64,000 nt of DNA from CADEED01 sp043747835. Lineage in GTDB: Bacteria > Pseudomonadota > Gammaproteobacteria > Steroidobacterales > Steroidobacteraceae. The number at the start of each line of letters is the position of its first letter. Positions within the stretch are counted from its first letter, which is position 1. Both the position numbers and the translations under genes were made by a program. The stretch is from positions 1 to 64,000 of the forward strand of contig JAYTOK010000091.1 of assembly GCA_043747835.1 (NCBI GenBank), given 5' to 3'. Below the pieces are notes generated by a model. The model was given only the letters and a program-made list of their open reading frames with translations, was not told the DNA's origin and did not search any database. Below are positions 15,687 to 23,616 of this stretch, in pieces.

Positions 15687-17909
15687 ATGAACATGACCGG
15701 CAAGCTCACGACGGTCGCGTCGACGGCGCTGCTGTCCGCGATGGTAGCGACTTCGGCGGCGGCAGCGTCTCCCGCGGTCCCCGACAACGACTACTGGTGG
15801 CCCAACAGGCTCAGTCTCGAGCCTTTGCGCCAATCCTCCGCCTCCGCGGATCCGATGGGCGCGAACTTCAACTACACCGCCGCCGTCGCCAAGCTCGACG
15901 TGCAGGCGTTGAACGCCGACCTGCGCAAGCTCATGCGCACCTCGCAGGACTGGTGGCCCGCGGACTACAAACATTACGGCCCCTTTTTCATCCGCATGTC
16001 GTGGCACGCGGCGGGCACGTACCGCTCGCTCGACGGCCGCGGCGGTGGCGACGGCGGCATGCAGCGCTTCGCTCCGCTCAACGCGTGGCCCGACAACGCA
16101 AGCCTCGACAAGGCGCGGCGACTGTTGCTGCCGATCAAGCAGAAATACGGTAACTCGGTCTCGTGGGCCGACCTCATGGTCTACGCGGGCACGCTCGCGA
16201 TGGAGGACATGGGCTTCAAGACGCTCGGCTTCGCGTTCGGCCGCGCGGACGAGTGGGAGCCGGAAGAGGTGAATTGGGGCTCTGAAGGCGAGTGGCTAGG
16301 CGACAAGCGCCACACGGGCGACCGCGAGCTCGCGAAGCCTTTCGGCGCGACGCAGATGGGCCTCATCTACGTGAATCCCGAAGGACCCCTGGGCAACCCG
16401 GATCCGATCGCCGCCGCGCGCGACATCCGCCAGGCGTTCGGCCGCATGGGCATGAACGACGAGGAGACGGTGGCGTTGATCGTGGGCGGCCACACCTTCG
16501 GCAAGGCACATGGCGCGCACAAGCCGGAAGCCTGCGTGGCGGCGGATCCCGAAGCCGCGACGCTCGAAGAGCAGGGCCTGGGCTGGAAAAACACGTGCGC
16601 CACGGGGAAGGGCGTCGACGCGGTGACGAGCGGACTCGAAGGTGCATGGACGGTCACGCCCGCGCAGTTCTCGCATAACTACCTGCAGAACCTCTACGCG
16701 TTCGAGTGGGAGTTGTCGGCGAGCCCGGCGGGCGCGAAGCAGTGGAAGCCGAAGGACCCGGCCGCGGCGCAGATGGTGCCGGACGCGCACGACCCGGCGA
16801 AGCGTCACGCGCCGGTGATGTTCACGACGGACCTGTCGCTGCGCGAAGACCCGGCGTATCGCAAGATCACGCAGCGCTGGCTCGCGAACCCGCAGGAGTT
16901 CGAGCTCGCGTTCGCGCGCGCGTGGTTCAAGCTCACGCACCGCGACATGGGTCCGCCGTCGCGATACATCGGTCCGCTGGTGCCGAAGGAAACCTTCGTC
17001 TGGCAGGATCCGGTTCCGGCCGCTAACTACCAGCCGATCGGCGCCACCGACGTGGCGAAGCTCAAGGACGCCGTGCTGGCCTCGGGCCTGTCAGTCCCGG
17101 CGCTGGTGCGCACGGCCTGGGCGTCCGCCGCGTCGTACCGCGACACGGACAAGCGCGGTGGCGCGAACGGTGCGCGTCTGCGGCTCGCGCCGCAGAAGGA
17201 TTGGGCGGCGAACGATCCGGCGGAGCTCGCGCGAACGCTCGCGGTGCTCGAGCAGGTGCGGAAGGAGTTCAACGCGAAGTCCGGCAAGAAGCAGGTGTCG
17301 CTCGCGGACACAATCGTGCTCGGTGGCGCGGCGGCGATCGAGAAGGCCGCGCGCGACGGCGGCTTGACGGTCAAGGTGCCGTTCACGCCGGGCCGCACCG
17401 ACGCGACGCAGGCCGACACGGATGCCACGACGTTCGCGTTCCTCGAGCCCCAAGCTGACGGCTTCCGCAACTACCTCAAGACCGGATACGAGCGTCCGCC
17501 CGCCGAGGCGCTCGTGGAGCGCGCCGCGCTGCTGGACCTCACAGTGCCGGAGATGACGGCGCTCGTGGGTGGGTTGCGCGTGCTCGACGCCAACACGGGC
17601 GGCGCGAAGCATGGCGTGTTCACGTCGCGGCCGGGCACGTTGTCCACTGACTACTTCGTGAACCTGGTCGACATGTCGACGGAGTGGAAGAAGGCAGCGG
17701 GCAACGAAGGCCTGTACGAAGGCCGCGACCGCGCGACGGGCAAGGTGAAGTGGACGGCGACGCCCGTGGATCTCGTGTTCGGTTCGAATTCGGAACTGCG
17801 GGCGATCGCGGAGTTCTACGCGTCGAACGACTCGAAGGAGAAGTTCGCGACCGACTTCGTGGCGGCGTGGAACAAGGTGATGATGGCGGATCGCTTCGAC
17901 GTGAAGTGA
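15687..17909 (+). CDS. katG: Catalase-peroxidase with signal peptide
   Basis: A 740-residue bifunctional haem catalase-peroxidase. The N-terminal half carries the active site FIRMSWHAAGTYR (R103, W106, H107), the Tyr of the Met-Tyr-Trp adduct region in GLIYVNPEGP, and the proximal haem histidine in GGHTFGKAHGA. The C-terminal half is the usual degenerate duplicate (VRTAWASAASYRDTDKRGG). Unlike ordinary cytoplasmic KatG it begins with an export signal (STALLSAMVATSAAAASPA), so it is probably periplasmic. GAGGGG precedes the ATG at 15687. A 73-bp gap separates it from the hydrolase gene. It would detoxify peroxide, perhaps from oxidation of imported substrates. Confidence 0.95.
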   Translation: MNMTGKLTTVASTALLSAMVATSAAAASPAVPDNDYWWPNRLSLEPLRQSSASADPMGANFNYTAAVAKLDVQALNADLRKLMRTSQDWWPADYKHYGPFFIRMSWHAAGTYRSLDGRGGGDGGMQRFAPLNAWPDNASLDKARRLLLPIKQKYGNSVSWADLMVYAGTLAMEDMGFKTLGFAFGRADEWEPEEVNWGSEGEWLGDKRHTGDRELAKPFGATQMGLIYVNPEGPLGNPDPIAAARDIRQAFGRMGMNDEETVALIVGGHTFGKAHGAHKPEACVAADPEAATLEEQGLGWKNTCATGKGVDAVTSGLEGAWTVTPAQFSHNYLQNLYAFEWELSASPAGAKQWKPKDPAAAQMVPDAHDPAKRHAPVMFTTDLSLREDPAYRKITQRWLANPQEFELAFARAWFKLTHRDMGPPSRYIGPLVPKETFVWQDPVPAANYQPIGATDVAKLKDAVLASGLSVPALVRTAWASAASYRDTDKRGGANGARLRLAPQKDWAANDPAELARTLAVLEQVRKEFNAKSGKKQVSLADTIVLGGAAAIEKAARDGGLTVKVPFTPGRTDATQADTDATTFAFLEPQADGFRNYLKTGYERPPAEALVERAALLDLTVPEMTALVGGLRVLDANTGGAKHGVFTSRPGTLSTDYFVNLVDMSTEWKKAAGNEGLYEGRDRATGKVKWTATPVDLVFGSNSELRAIAEFYASNDSKEKFATDFVAAWNKVMMADRFDVK

Positions 17910-17920
17910 TTCAGGCGTGG

Positions 17921-17946
17921 GAGGACGTTCCGGCTGGAACGTCCTC
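17921..17946. terminator. Palindrome copy 3; possible bidirectional terminator
   Basis: GAGGACGTTCC-GGCT-GGAACGTCCTC is an 11-bp perfect stem with a 4-base loop. It fills the space between the ends of katG and the convergent membrane-protein gene. No T run follows on either side. The core ACGTTCC...GGAACGT is the same as at 675-692 and 6561-6578. Confidence 0.65.
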
Positions 17947-18702
17947 CTAATTCGGCGCAGCGGCAAAAATAAGCGAGATGCTCACCCACACGCCGACGCT
18001 GAAGTAGAGCGACATCCAGATGACCTCGCCGCGCCAGTCTTCCCACCGGCGCGACACCGCGCTGCGCCTGGAGATGTCGACGGCGCCCTGCGCGATGCTC
18101 AGGTAACTCCGCCCCAACGCCTCGTCCGCCGTCCATCGTGACCAATACATAGGGACATCGACGATGAAGATGTACGCGACGTAAAGGGCGCCTCCCACGG
18201 CCCACACGGCGAGCATGAGGCCGCGACTTGCCGGGCCTTGCGACGCGATTGCAGCGAGACTGATCACGATCAACGCGGCGGAAATTCCCCACAGCGAGTT
18301 CTCGAAGACGTGGCCCAGGTTCCTGGTGGTGAGCACCGCATGCCAGGAGAAGACCTCGGCAATGGCGATGAGCGGCACGATCGTGAGTGACAATTCGCGG
18401 ACCCATTCGCGTTCGCTTGCATGCAGGTACACCGCCCATTGCGCAGCGAAGGCGAGTTCGGCGAGAGTCGCGACCGAGCGGCCGATGAGAACGCTGGACG
18501 CCCGCGAGTTCACCAGGCACAGGCGCGGGATGTCGTAGACGGGCAGGGCCGAGCGGAAGGCACAGCCGAAGACGTAGATTCCCGACAGCACGACCTGCGC
18601 GCTGTCCACGGCGTGGTTGCCCGACGTGGCGGCATAGGTCCATGCCGCGACGTTGAGCATCGCCACCGCGCAAAGACATGCCCACCACGTGACGACGCTC
18701 AT
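17947..18702 (-). CDS. Polytopic membrane protein of unknown function
   Basis: A 251-residue membrane protein with about six to seven hydrophobic segments, rich in Trp. I cannot name its family. A distinctive cytoplasm-facing stretch reads FRSALPVYDIPRLCLVNSRA, then SSVLIGRSVATLAELAFAAQ, which looks conserved rather than random. A DVPMYWSRWTADEA segment precedes the last helix. The ATG at 18702 overlaps the phosphatidylserine-decarboxylase stop by four bases, so the two are co-translated. This association suggests a role in membrane lipid metabolism, but no catalytic motif is apparent. Confidence 0.65.
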   Translation of the reverse strand: MSVVTWWACLCAVAMLNVAAWTYAATSGNHAVDSAQVVLSGIYVFGCAFRSALPVYDIPRLCLVNSRASSVLIGRSVATLAELAFAAQWAVYLHASEREWVRELSLTIVPLIAIAEVFSWHAVLTTRNLGHVFENSLWGISAALIVISLAAIASQGPASRGLMLAVWAVGGALYVAYIFIVDVPMYWSRWTADEALGRSYLSIAQGAVDISRRSAVSRRWEDWRGEVIWMSLYFSVGVWVSISLIFAAAPN

Positions 18703-19541
18703 GTCATCCCGCGAAACAGCGGCTCGCCCATCCGGATCCGCTGTCCCTCGCAAACGCCGGCACACAACGCCACGCCTTTGGGCACCAGCGCGATGATCGT
18801 GGAGCCGTGCTGGAACCAGCCCATCTCCTGTCCCTTCGCGTATCGCGCGTTGCACGGGATCTCATTCGGACCGCGATACTTGAGGTGCAACAGCACATCC
18901 GCGCAGTGCAGCCGGATGCTCGCGACGAGAATGGCGGCGACAGGGACCAGTGCGATCGGCGTGCCGGTCGAAGTCAGGCGGCAGCGCAGGATGGCGCGCT
19001 CGTTGCGGCAGAACAGGCGTTGCACCCTGCGCAGCGCGATCGGGTACACGTTCCAGGTGTCGCCCGATACATAGGTGACGTGCTCCACGTCGAGGTCGTG
19101 CGGCGCGTGGAAGCGGTGATACATCGTCGGCGTGATGCGCAGCGTGACGTATCGGCCGCCCTCATAGAGTTGCGCGAGCGCGGGGTCGCTCAACAGATCG
19201 AGCAACGTGTAAGGACTTCCCTTCGCCTGCAACACGGTGCCGCGATCGATGGTCCCGCATGCGCCGACGATGCCGTCGCAGGGACTCACCAGCGTCGCGG
19301 AGTCCTGGTCGATCGGTCGCGCGCCTGTCTTCAACTCGCGAATGAAACAGTCCTGCAAGCTTTTGAACCGGTTCTTTTTGGCTTCACTCAGGTCGAGATC
19401 GGAGAACAGCTTCCAGATCCCGATGGCGGCGGCGCTCACGAACGGCAGCTCCAGGGGGCTGAGACGGCCCATCAGCAGCGTCAACCCTCGGCGCGGAATG
19501 CGATTCGTCACCAGAAAACTCAAGTTCTCACGCAAAGTCAT
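18699..19541 (-). CDS. psd: Phosphatidylserine decarboxylase-like proenzyme
   Basis: A 280-residue member of the phosphatidylserine decarboxylase family. Visible catalytic features are the Asp in LVSPCDGIVG (D89), the His in TPTMYHRFHAP (H142/H145) and the self-cleavage site HGST (S247), where the serine becomes the pyruvoyl group. Classical bacterial enzymes have LGST, so the preceding residue is changed. The start at 19541 is chosen to match the family length; a GTG a few codons upstream is possible. It is transcribed away from the membrane-anchored aminotransferase gene and coupled to the polytopic membrane protein. It should make phosphatidylethanolamine or a related aminolipid. Confidence 0.88.
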   Translation of the reverse strand: MTLRENLSFLVTNRIPRRGLTLLMGRLSPLELPFVSAAAIGIWKLFSDLDLSEAKKNRFKSLQDCFIRELKTGARPIDQDSATLVSPCDGIVGACGTIDRGTVLQAKGSPYTLLDLLSDPALAQLYEGGRYVTLRITPTMYHRFHAPHDLDVEHVTYVSGDTWNVYPIALRRVQRLFCRNERAILRCRLTSTGTPIALVPVAAILVASIRLHCADVLLHLKYRGPNEIPCNARYAKGQEMGWFQHGSTIIALVPKGVALCAGVCEGQRIRMGEPLFRGMT

Positions 19542-19588
19542 GGCAAATGTCACTTCCCTGCAAGCTGACGGCAATAGGGTTGTGCTCC

Positions 19589-21313
19589 ATGAACATCACG
19601 CCCGCCGGCCTGGCTCTTTTCGTCCTCGGAATCCTTACGACGCTGTGGTTGTCGTGGCGGCTGCAGTTGCGACTCGAGCTGTCGAGTGCGAAGCACCGTT
19701 CGCTGGCCGGGCATGCGCGCTGGTCGCGCCGGCTTGCGAAGCTCCTGCCGTTCTACGAGTTCGACGAATCGGAATTCTTCAACGCGGACGACGCACCGCG
19801 TGAGATCGGCCAGGCTCGCCGCAGCGCGTTCATGCGCCTCGCGGATCTGTACGCGCAGCGTTTCCCCAAGACGGTAGCCGCGTCCGCCGAGATCGAGCGC
19901 AACGTGTCGGACGTGCAGTTCACGGCGCGCTACCGCGTGCCATTCCCTTTCAGCTCGTTCGTGCGGCGTCACCTGAAAGCGGGCAACTTCCTGCAGTCCT
20001 CGAGTGGAGCTGAGGTCACCGATCTCGATGGCAATCGGCTCTACGACCTCGCGGGCTCGTATGGCGTGAATGTTTTTGGCTACGACTTCTACAAGGGATG
20101 CATCGAGCGCGGCGCGCGCCTGGTTGCGGACCTTGGGCCGGTGCTCGGTGGCTATCATCCCGTCGTCGCCTACAACGTGAAGCGGCTGCGCGAGATTTCC
20201 GGCCTCGATGAAGTGTCCTTCCACATGTCGGGCACGGAGGCGGTGATGCAGGCCGTGCGGTTGGCGCGCTACCACACGCGTCGCACGCACCTGGTTCGAT
20301 TCTGCGGCGCCTATCACGGCTGGTGGGGCGACGTTCAGCCGGGAGTGGGCAATCCACTCACCGCGCGCGAGACGTACACGCTGGCGGACATGAGCGACGC
20401 ATCCCTGCTGGTGCTGCGCAAGCGACGCGACATCGCCTGCGTGCTGGTCAATCCGCTGCAGGCGATGCATCCGAACGCCAATGCGCCCAGCGATTCGATG
20501 CTGCTCGACAGCGGACGCAGCGCGCATTTCGACCGGGCGGCGTATCGCGAATGGTTGAGTAAGCTGCGCGATGTCTGCACCGAACGCGGCATCGTCCTGA
20601 TCTTCGATGAGGTGTTCATGGGGTTTCGCCTGAGGATCGGCGGTGCCCAGGAATACTTCGGCGTGCGTGCGGACATGGTCACGTATGGCAAGACACTGGG
20701 AGGTGGGCTGCCGGTGGGTGTGCTCTGCGGTCGCAGGGAATTCATGAAACGCTTTCGGGAAGACAGGCCCGCGGACATCTGCTTCGCGCGCGGCACGTTC
20801 AATTCGCACCCGTACGTCATGGGCGCGATGCACGAGTTTCTCGCCGCGCTCGAGAGCCAGGAGATCCTTTCCAAATACGATGGACTCGACGGTCTGTGGG
20901 ACCGGCGCGCGGGCGATCTGAACGCGCGGCTCAGCGCGGCGGGCGTGCCGCTCCGAGTCGCGCATTTCTCGACCGTGTGGTCGCTCATCTTCACGCAGCC
21001 GTCGCGCTACAACTGGATGCTGCAGTTCTATCTTCGCGCCGAAGGCCTGGCGCTGAGCTGGGTCGGCACCGGACGGCTGATCTTCCGCATCGATCTGCCG
21101 GACGATGCGTTCGGCGAAATCGCGCGCCGCATCGTCACAGGAGCAGCTGCTATGCATCACGACGGCTGGTGGTGGACCGCACCCGAACTCACGAACCAAA
21201 CTATCCGGCGTCGCGTGCGGCTTGAAACGCTTCGTGCGCTCGGTCTTTCCCGTGCATCGGGTCGATCAACTCCCCGCGCATCAGGTAGAGAGGCGCCTTC
21301 CAGTACGTCTTGA
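19589..21313 (+). CDS. Membrane-anchored class III aminotransferase (GSA-aminomutase-like)
   Basis: A 574-residue PLP enzyme. One N-terminal membrane segment (about residues 5-23) and a 100-residue linker precede a glutamate-1-semialdehyde aminomutase-type fold. It has MSGTEAVMQAVRLARYHT (phosphate binding), CGAYHGWWGD, IVLIFDEVFMGFR (PLP-ring Asp) and TYGKTLGGGLP (catalytic K368). The anchor is unusual for a haem-pathway enzyme, which would be soluble. It suggests action on a lipid-linked amino group. It diverges from the phosphatidylserine decarboxylase 47 bp away. The Arg/Ser-rich C terminus overlaps the convergent gene by 113 bp, so the true end of the folded domain may be earlier. Confidence 0.85.
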   Translation: MNITPAGLALFVLGILTTLWLSWRLQLRLELSSAKHRSLAGHARWSRRLAKLLPFYEFDESEFFNADDAPREIGQARRSAFMRLADLYAQRFPKTVAASAEIERNVSDVQFTARYRVPFPFSSFVRRHLKAGNFLQSSSGAEVTDLDGNRLYDLAGSYGVNVFGYDFYKGCIERGARLVADLGPVLGGYHPVVAYNVKRLREISGLDEVSFHMSGTEAVMQAVRLARYHTRRTHLVRFCGAYHGWWGDVQPGVGNPLTARETYTLADMSDASLLVLRKRRDIACVLVNPLQAMHPNANAPSDSMLLDSGRSAHFDRAAYREWLSKLRDVCTERGIVLIFDEVFMGFRLRIGGAQEYFGVRADMVTYGKTLGGGLPVGVLCGRREFMKRFREDRPADICFARGTFNSHPYVMGAMHEFLAALESQEILSKYDGLDGLWDRRAGDLNARLSAAGVPLRVAHFSTVWSLIFTQPSRYNWMLQFYLRAEGLALSWVGTGRLIFRIDLPDDAFGEIARRIVTGAAAMHHDGWWWTAPELTNQTIRRRVRLETLRALGLSRASGRSTPRASGREAPSSTS

Positions 21314-21842
21314 TGTCCTGAATTGGGTCCGTGACGATCTTCGTGATCCACACGAGGCCGGTCTGCGCGTCGCGCAGGAAAAACAGGTGCACCGTGCGGA
21401 ACGCCAGTGCGCCGATGCCTACCCACAGCCAGATTTCCCCCACCTGGAAAATCGCCTGTTCGGTTGAAGTGATCGGCGGGAACAGGCCGAACACCGTCGG
21501 CTGGATCCACAAGATCGCGGGGGACAGTGCCCAAATGGAGTGCAGGATGATCTTGCGCTTGAGGTTGTAGCCGACCTTGATCTCTTCCTTGTGCTCGTGG
21601 GTGGCGTGGTTGACCTCGTCGTAGCCTTTGGGCTCGAAGAAGAAGTGTCCGCTCTGGCGGCTCACCATCGCCACCAGCCAGGCGACGAGCGCGGCCGCGG
21701 CGGGGTTGATGAAGAGCAACACATAGGCCGCGAGGAAGCTGAACGCGCTCAGCAGGTGCAGCGACTGGTTGATCCGGCTGTGGTGGTAGAAGCGATGGTC
21801 GTCCCAGCGCTGGGTCCGCAATGCTTCCAGGAAGTTCTGCAT
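21201..21842 (-). CDS. His-rich membrane protein resembling Mpo1/DUF962
   Basis: A 213-residue membrane protein with about four hydrophobic segments. Histidines cluster in FYHHSRINQSLHLLSAF, SRQSGHFFFEPKG and VNHATHEHKEE. The H-x2-N-x3-H and GHxxFE arrangement resembles DUF962/Mpo1-like proteins, which in yeast are iron-dependent enzymes acting on 2-hydroxy fatty acids. Resemblance is by motif only. It is convergent with the aminotransferase and diverges from the glycosyltransferase, inside a group of lipid-related genes. It may modify an acyl chain; a plain scaffolding protein is the alternative. Confidence 0.55.
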   Translation of the reverse strand: MQNFLEALRTQRWDDHRFYHHSRINQSLHLLSAFSFLAAYVLLFINPAAAALVAWLVAMVSRQSGHFFFEPKGYDEVNHATHEHKEEIKVGYNLKRKIILHSIWALSPAILWIQPTVFGLFPPITSTEQAIFQVGEIWLWVGIGALAFRTVHLFFLRDAQTGLVWITKIVTDPIQDIKTYWKAPLYLMRGELIDPMHGKDRAHEAFQAARDAG

Positions 21843-21976
21843 GAAGATTCCTCGCCAGGGCGATGAAAGTGGAAGAACGGTGAACTAGATATCTCACTCG
21901 CATAACAGTTAGATGACGCAAGAAAAGCTTCGTCAAACATTCACGCGGGCGTCACGCGGAAAAGTCACGGTTGGGC

Positions 21977-23029
21977 ATGCGTATAACGATCGTGACCGAT
22001 GCGTGGTCGCCACAGACCAACGGTGTCGTCAGCACGTTGCGGCAAACGGTTTCATGCCTCGAGCAGCTCGGGCACGAGGTGCAGCTCGTGACGCCCGGCA
22101 TGTTTTACTCGATGCCGTGTCCCACCTACCCGGAGATACGGCTCGCGCTGTTTCCTTACCGCAAGCTGTCGGCACTGATTTCCGGATTTCGCCCGGACGC
22201 CATTCACATCGCGACCGAGGGGTCGCTGGGATTCGCGGCACGCCGCTACTGTATGCGCCACCGGCTCGAATTCACCACCTCGTATCACACGCAGTTTCCA
22301 CAATACCTGCGCTCCCGCTTCCCGATTCCAACGTCGCTTTCCTATCGCGCGTTGCTCTGGTTTCACGGCGCCGCCACGCATTGCATGGTGAGCACGCAGT
22401 CCGTACGCAATCAGCTCGCCGAGCGCGGCTTTCGCAATCTGGTTCGCTGGCAACGCGGGGTCGATACGGACTTGTTCAAGCCGAGGGCGAAGGATTTCCT
22501 GCGGCTCCCACGCCCGATTGCCGCCTACGTCGGTCGCGTGGCGATCGAGAAGAACATCGATGCGTTTCTGCGCATGCCCTGGGCAGGTACCAAACTCGTG
22601 ATCGGCGATGGACCGGAGCTGCCGCGCTTGAAGGCCCAATTCCCCGGCGCCGTCTATGTGGGTTATCAGTTCGGTGAAGATCTGGCGCGGCACGTGGCGG
22701 CATCGGACGTGCTGGTTTTCCCGAGCCTCACCGACACCTTCGGTCTCGTGAACCTCGAAGCCATGGCGTGTGGAGTGCCGGTGGCCGCCTACCCGGTGAC
22801 TGGTCCAATCGATGTCGTCGAGGACGGTGTGACGGGCGCGCTGGACGAAGATCTGGCGCGCGCGGCCATTCGTGCGCTGACGATCGACCCGCAGAAATGC
22901 CGTGACCGAGCGCTGCGCTCGGGTTGGGAGAGGTGTTCGCGCGAGTTCGAATCGAATCTGGTTCCGGCTCTCGGGCAGCGCTCGACACGCGCGGTGCCGG
23001 TCGTGCCCGTGTTGCGTCAACCGGTTTGA
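21977..23029 (+). CDS. GT4-family glycosyltransferase (MgtA-like)
   Basis: A 350-residue GT-B fold glycosyltransferase. The N-terminal MRITIVTDAWSPQTNGVVST is typical of the family that includes bacterial diacylglycerol glucosyl/mannosyl transferases. The C-terminal half has AAYVGRVAIEKNIDAFL and the nucleotide-sugar site PSLTDTFGLVNLEAMACGVP with its E-x7-E spacing. The ATG at 21977 is chosen for the family N terminus. The methyltransferase gene begins within its stop codon, so the pair is co-translated. Attaching a sugar to diacylglycerol or another lipid acceptor fits both family and neighbours. Confidence 0.85.
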   Translation: MRITIVTDAWSPQTNGVVSTLRQTVSCLEQLGHEVQLVTPGMFYSMPCPTYPEIRLALFPYRKLSALISGFRPDAIHIATEGSLGFAARRYCMRHRLEFTTSYHTQFPQYLRSRFPIPTSLSYRALLWFHGAATHCMVSTQSVRNQLAERGFRNLVRWQRGVDTDLFKPRAKDFLRLPRPIAAYVGRVAIEKNIDAFLRMPWAGTKLVIGDGPELPRLKAQFPGAVYVGYQFGEDLARHVAASDVLVFPSLTDTFGLVNLEAMACGVPVAAYPVTGPIDVVEDGVTGALDEDLARAAIRALTIDPQKCRDRALRSGWERCSREFESNLVPALGQRSTRAVPVVPVLRQPV

Positions 23030-23616
23030 GAGCGAAGCGCGCGGGCGAAGCGCGTCTCTTCGCGAGCAATTTCCTGCGCGACCCCTACATGCTCGGGTCG
23101 ATCGTCCCGAGCTCGCGCTTCCTCGTGAATGCCGTGCTCGAGCCCGTGGACTGGTCGCGGGCCCGGGTCATCGTTGAGTACGGGCCGGGCGTGGGTACGT
23201 TCACTGCGGAGATCCTGCGGCGGATGCGCAGCGATGCGAAGCTGATCGTCATCGAGACGAACCTCAGTTTCGTGAAATTCCTGGGCGACACGCTGCCGGA
23301 CGAGCGGCTCGTGGTGGAGCACGACTCCGCCGAGAACGTTCGGGAGATCCTCGCGCGCCGCGGGATTCCACGGGTCGACTACATCTTGTCGGGAGTTCCG
23401 CTCGGCAGCATGCCGAAGTCGCTGCAATCGGCAATCGCGATCGCCAGCCGGGATGCACTCGATTCCCGCGGCGAGTTCCTCGTCTGTCAATTCACAAGTC
23501 GCGTATTGCCGGTGCTGCGCGGGACGTTTCACGACGTGCGGCGGGGGTTTGAATTCCGAAACCTTCCGCCCGCGCAGTTTTTCGTCTGCTCGGATTCGCT
23601 CAAAACTTCGCCTTGA
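23026..23616 (+). CDS. PmtA-like SAM-dependent phospholipid N-methyltransferase
   Basis: A 196-residue SAM-dependent methyltransferase. The N-terminal ARLFASNFLRDPYMLGSIVP segment, the SAM motif VIVEYGPGVGTFTAEIL and the VDYILSGVPLGSMP motif match the rhizobial-type phospholipid N-methyltransferases and related rRNA-dimethylase-like proteins. A TTG start overlapping the glycosyltransferase stop (TTGA) gives the family length; a longer upstream extension is less likely. It may methylate phosphatidylethanolamine or the headgroup made by the adjacent cluster. Its last 17 bp overlap the end of the convergent TonB-receptor gene. Confidence 0.8.
   Translation: MRAKRAGEARLFASNFLRDPYMLGSIVPSSRFLVNAVLEPVDWSRARVIVEYGPGVGTFTAEILRRMRSDAKLIVIETNLSFVKFLGDTLPDERLVVEHDSAENVREILARRGIPRVDYILSGVPLGSMPKSLQSAIAIASRDALDSRGEFLVCQFTSRVLPVLRGTFHDVRRGFEFRNLPPAQFFVCSDSLKTSP

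Noticed and set aside
19547..19588. An upstream extension of the aminotransferase beginning MSLPCKLTAIGLC.
   Set aside because: It lies in the divergent promoter region with the PSD gene, has no ribosome site, and the ATG at 19589 gives a normal membrane anchor.
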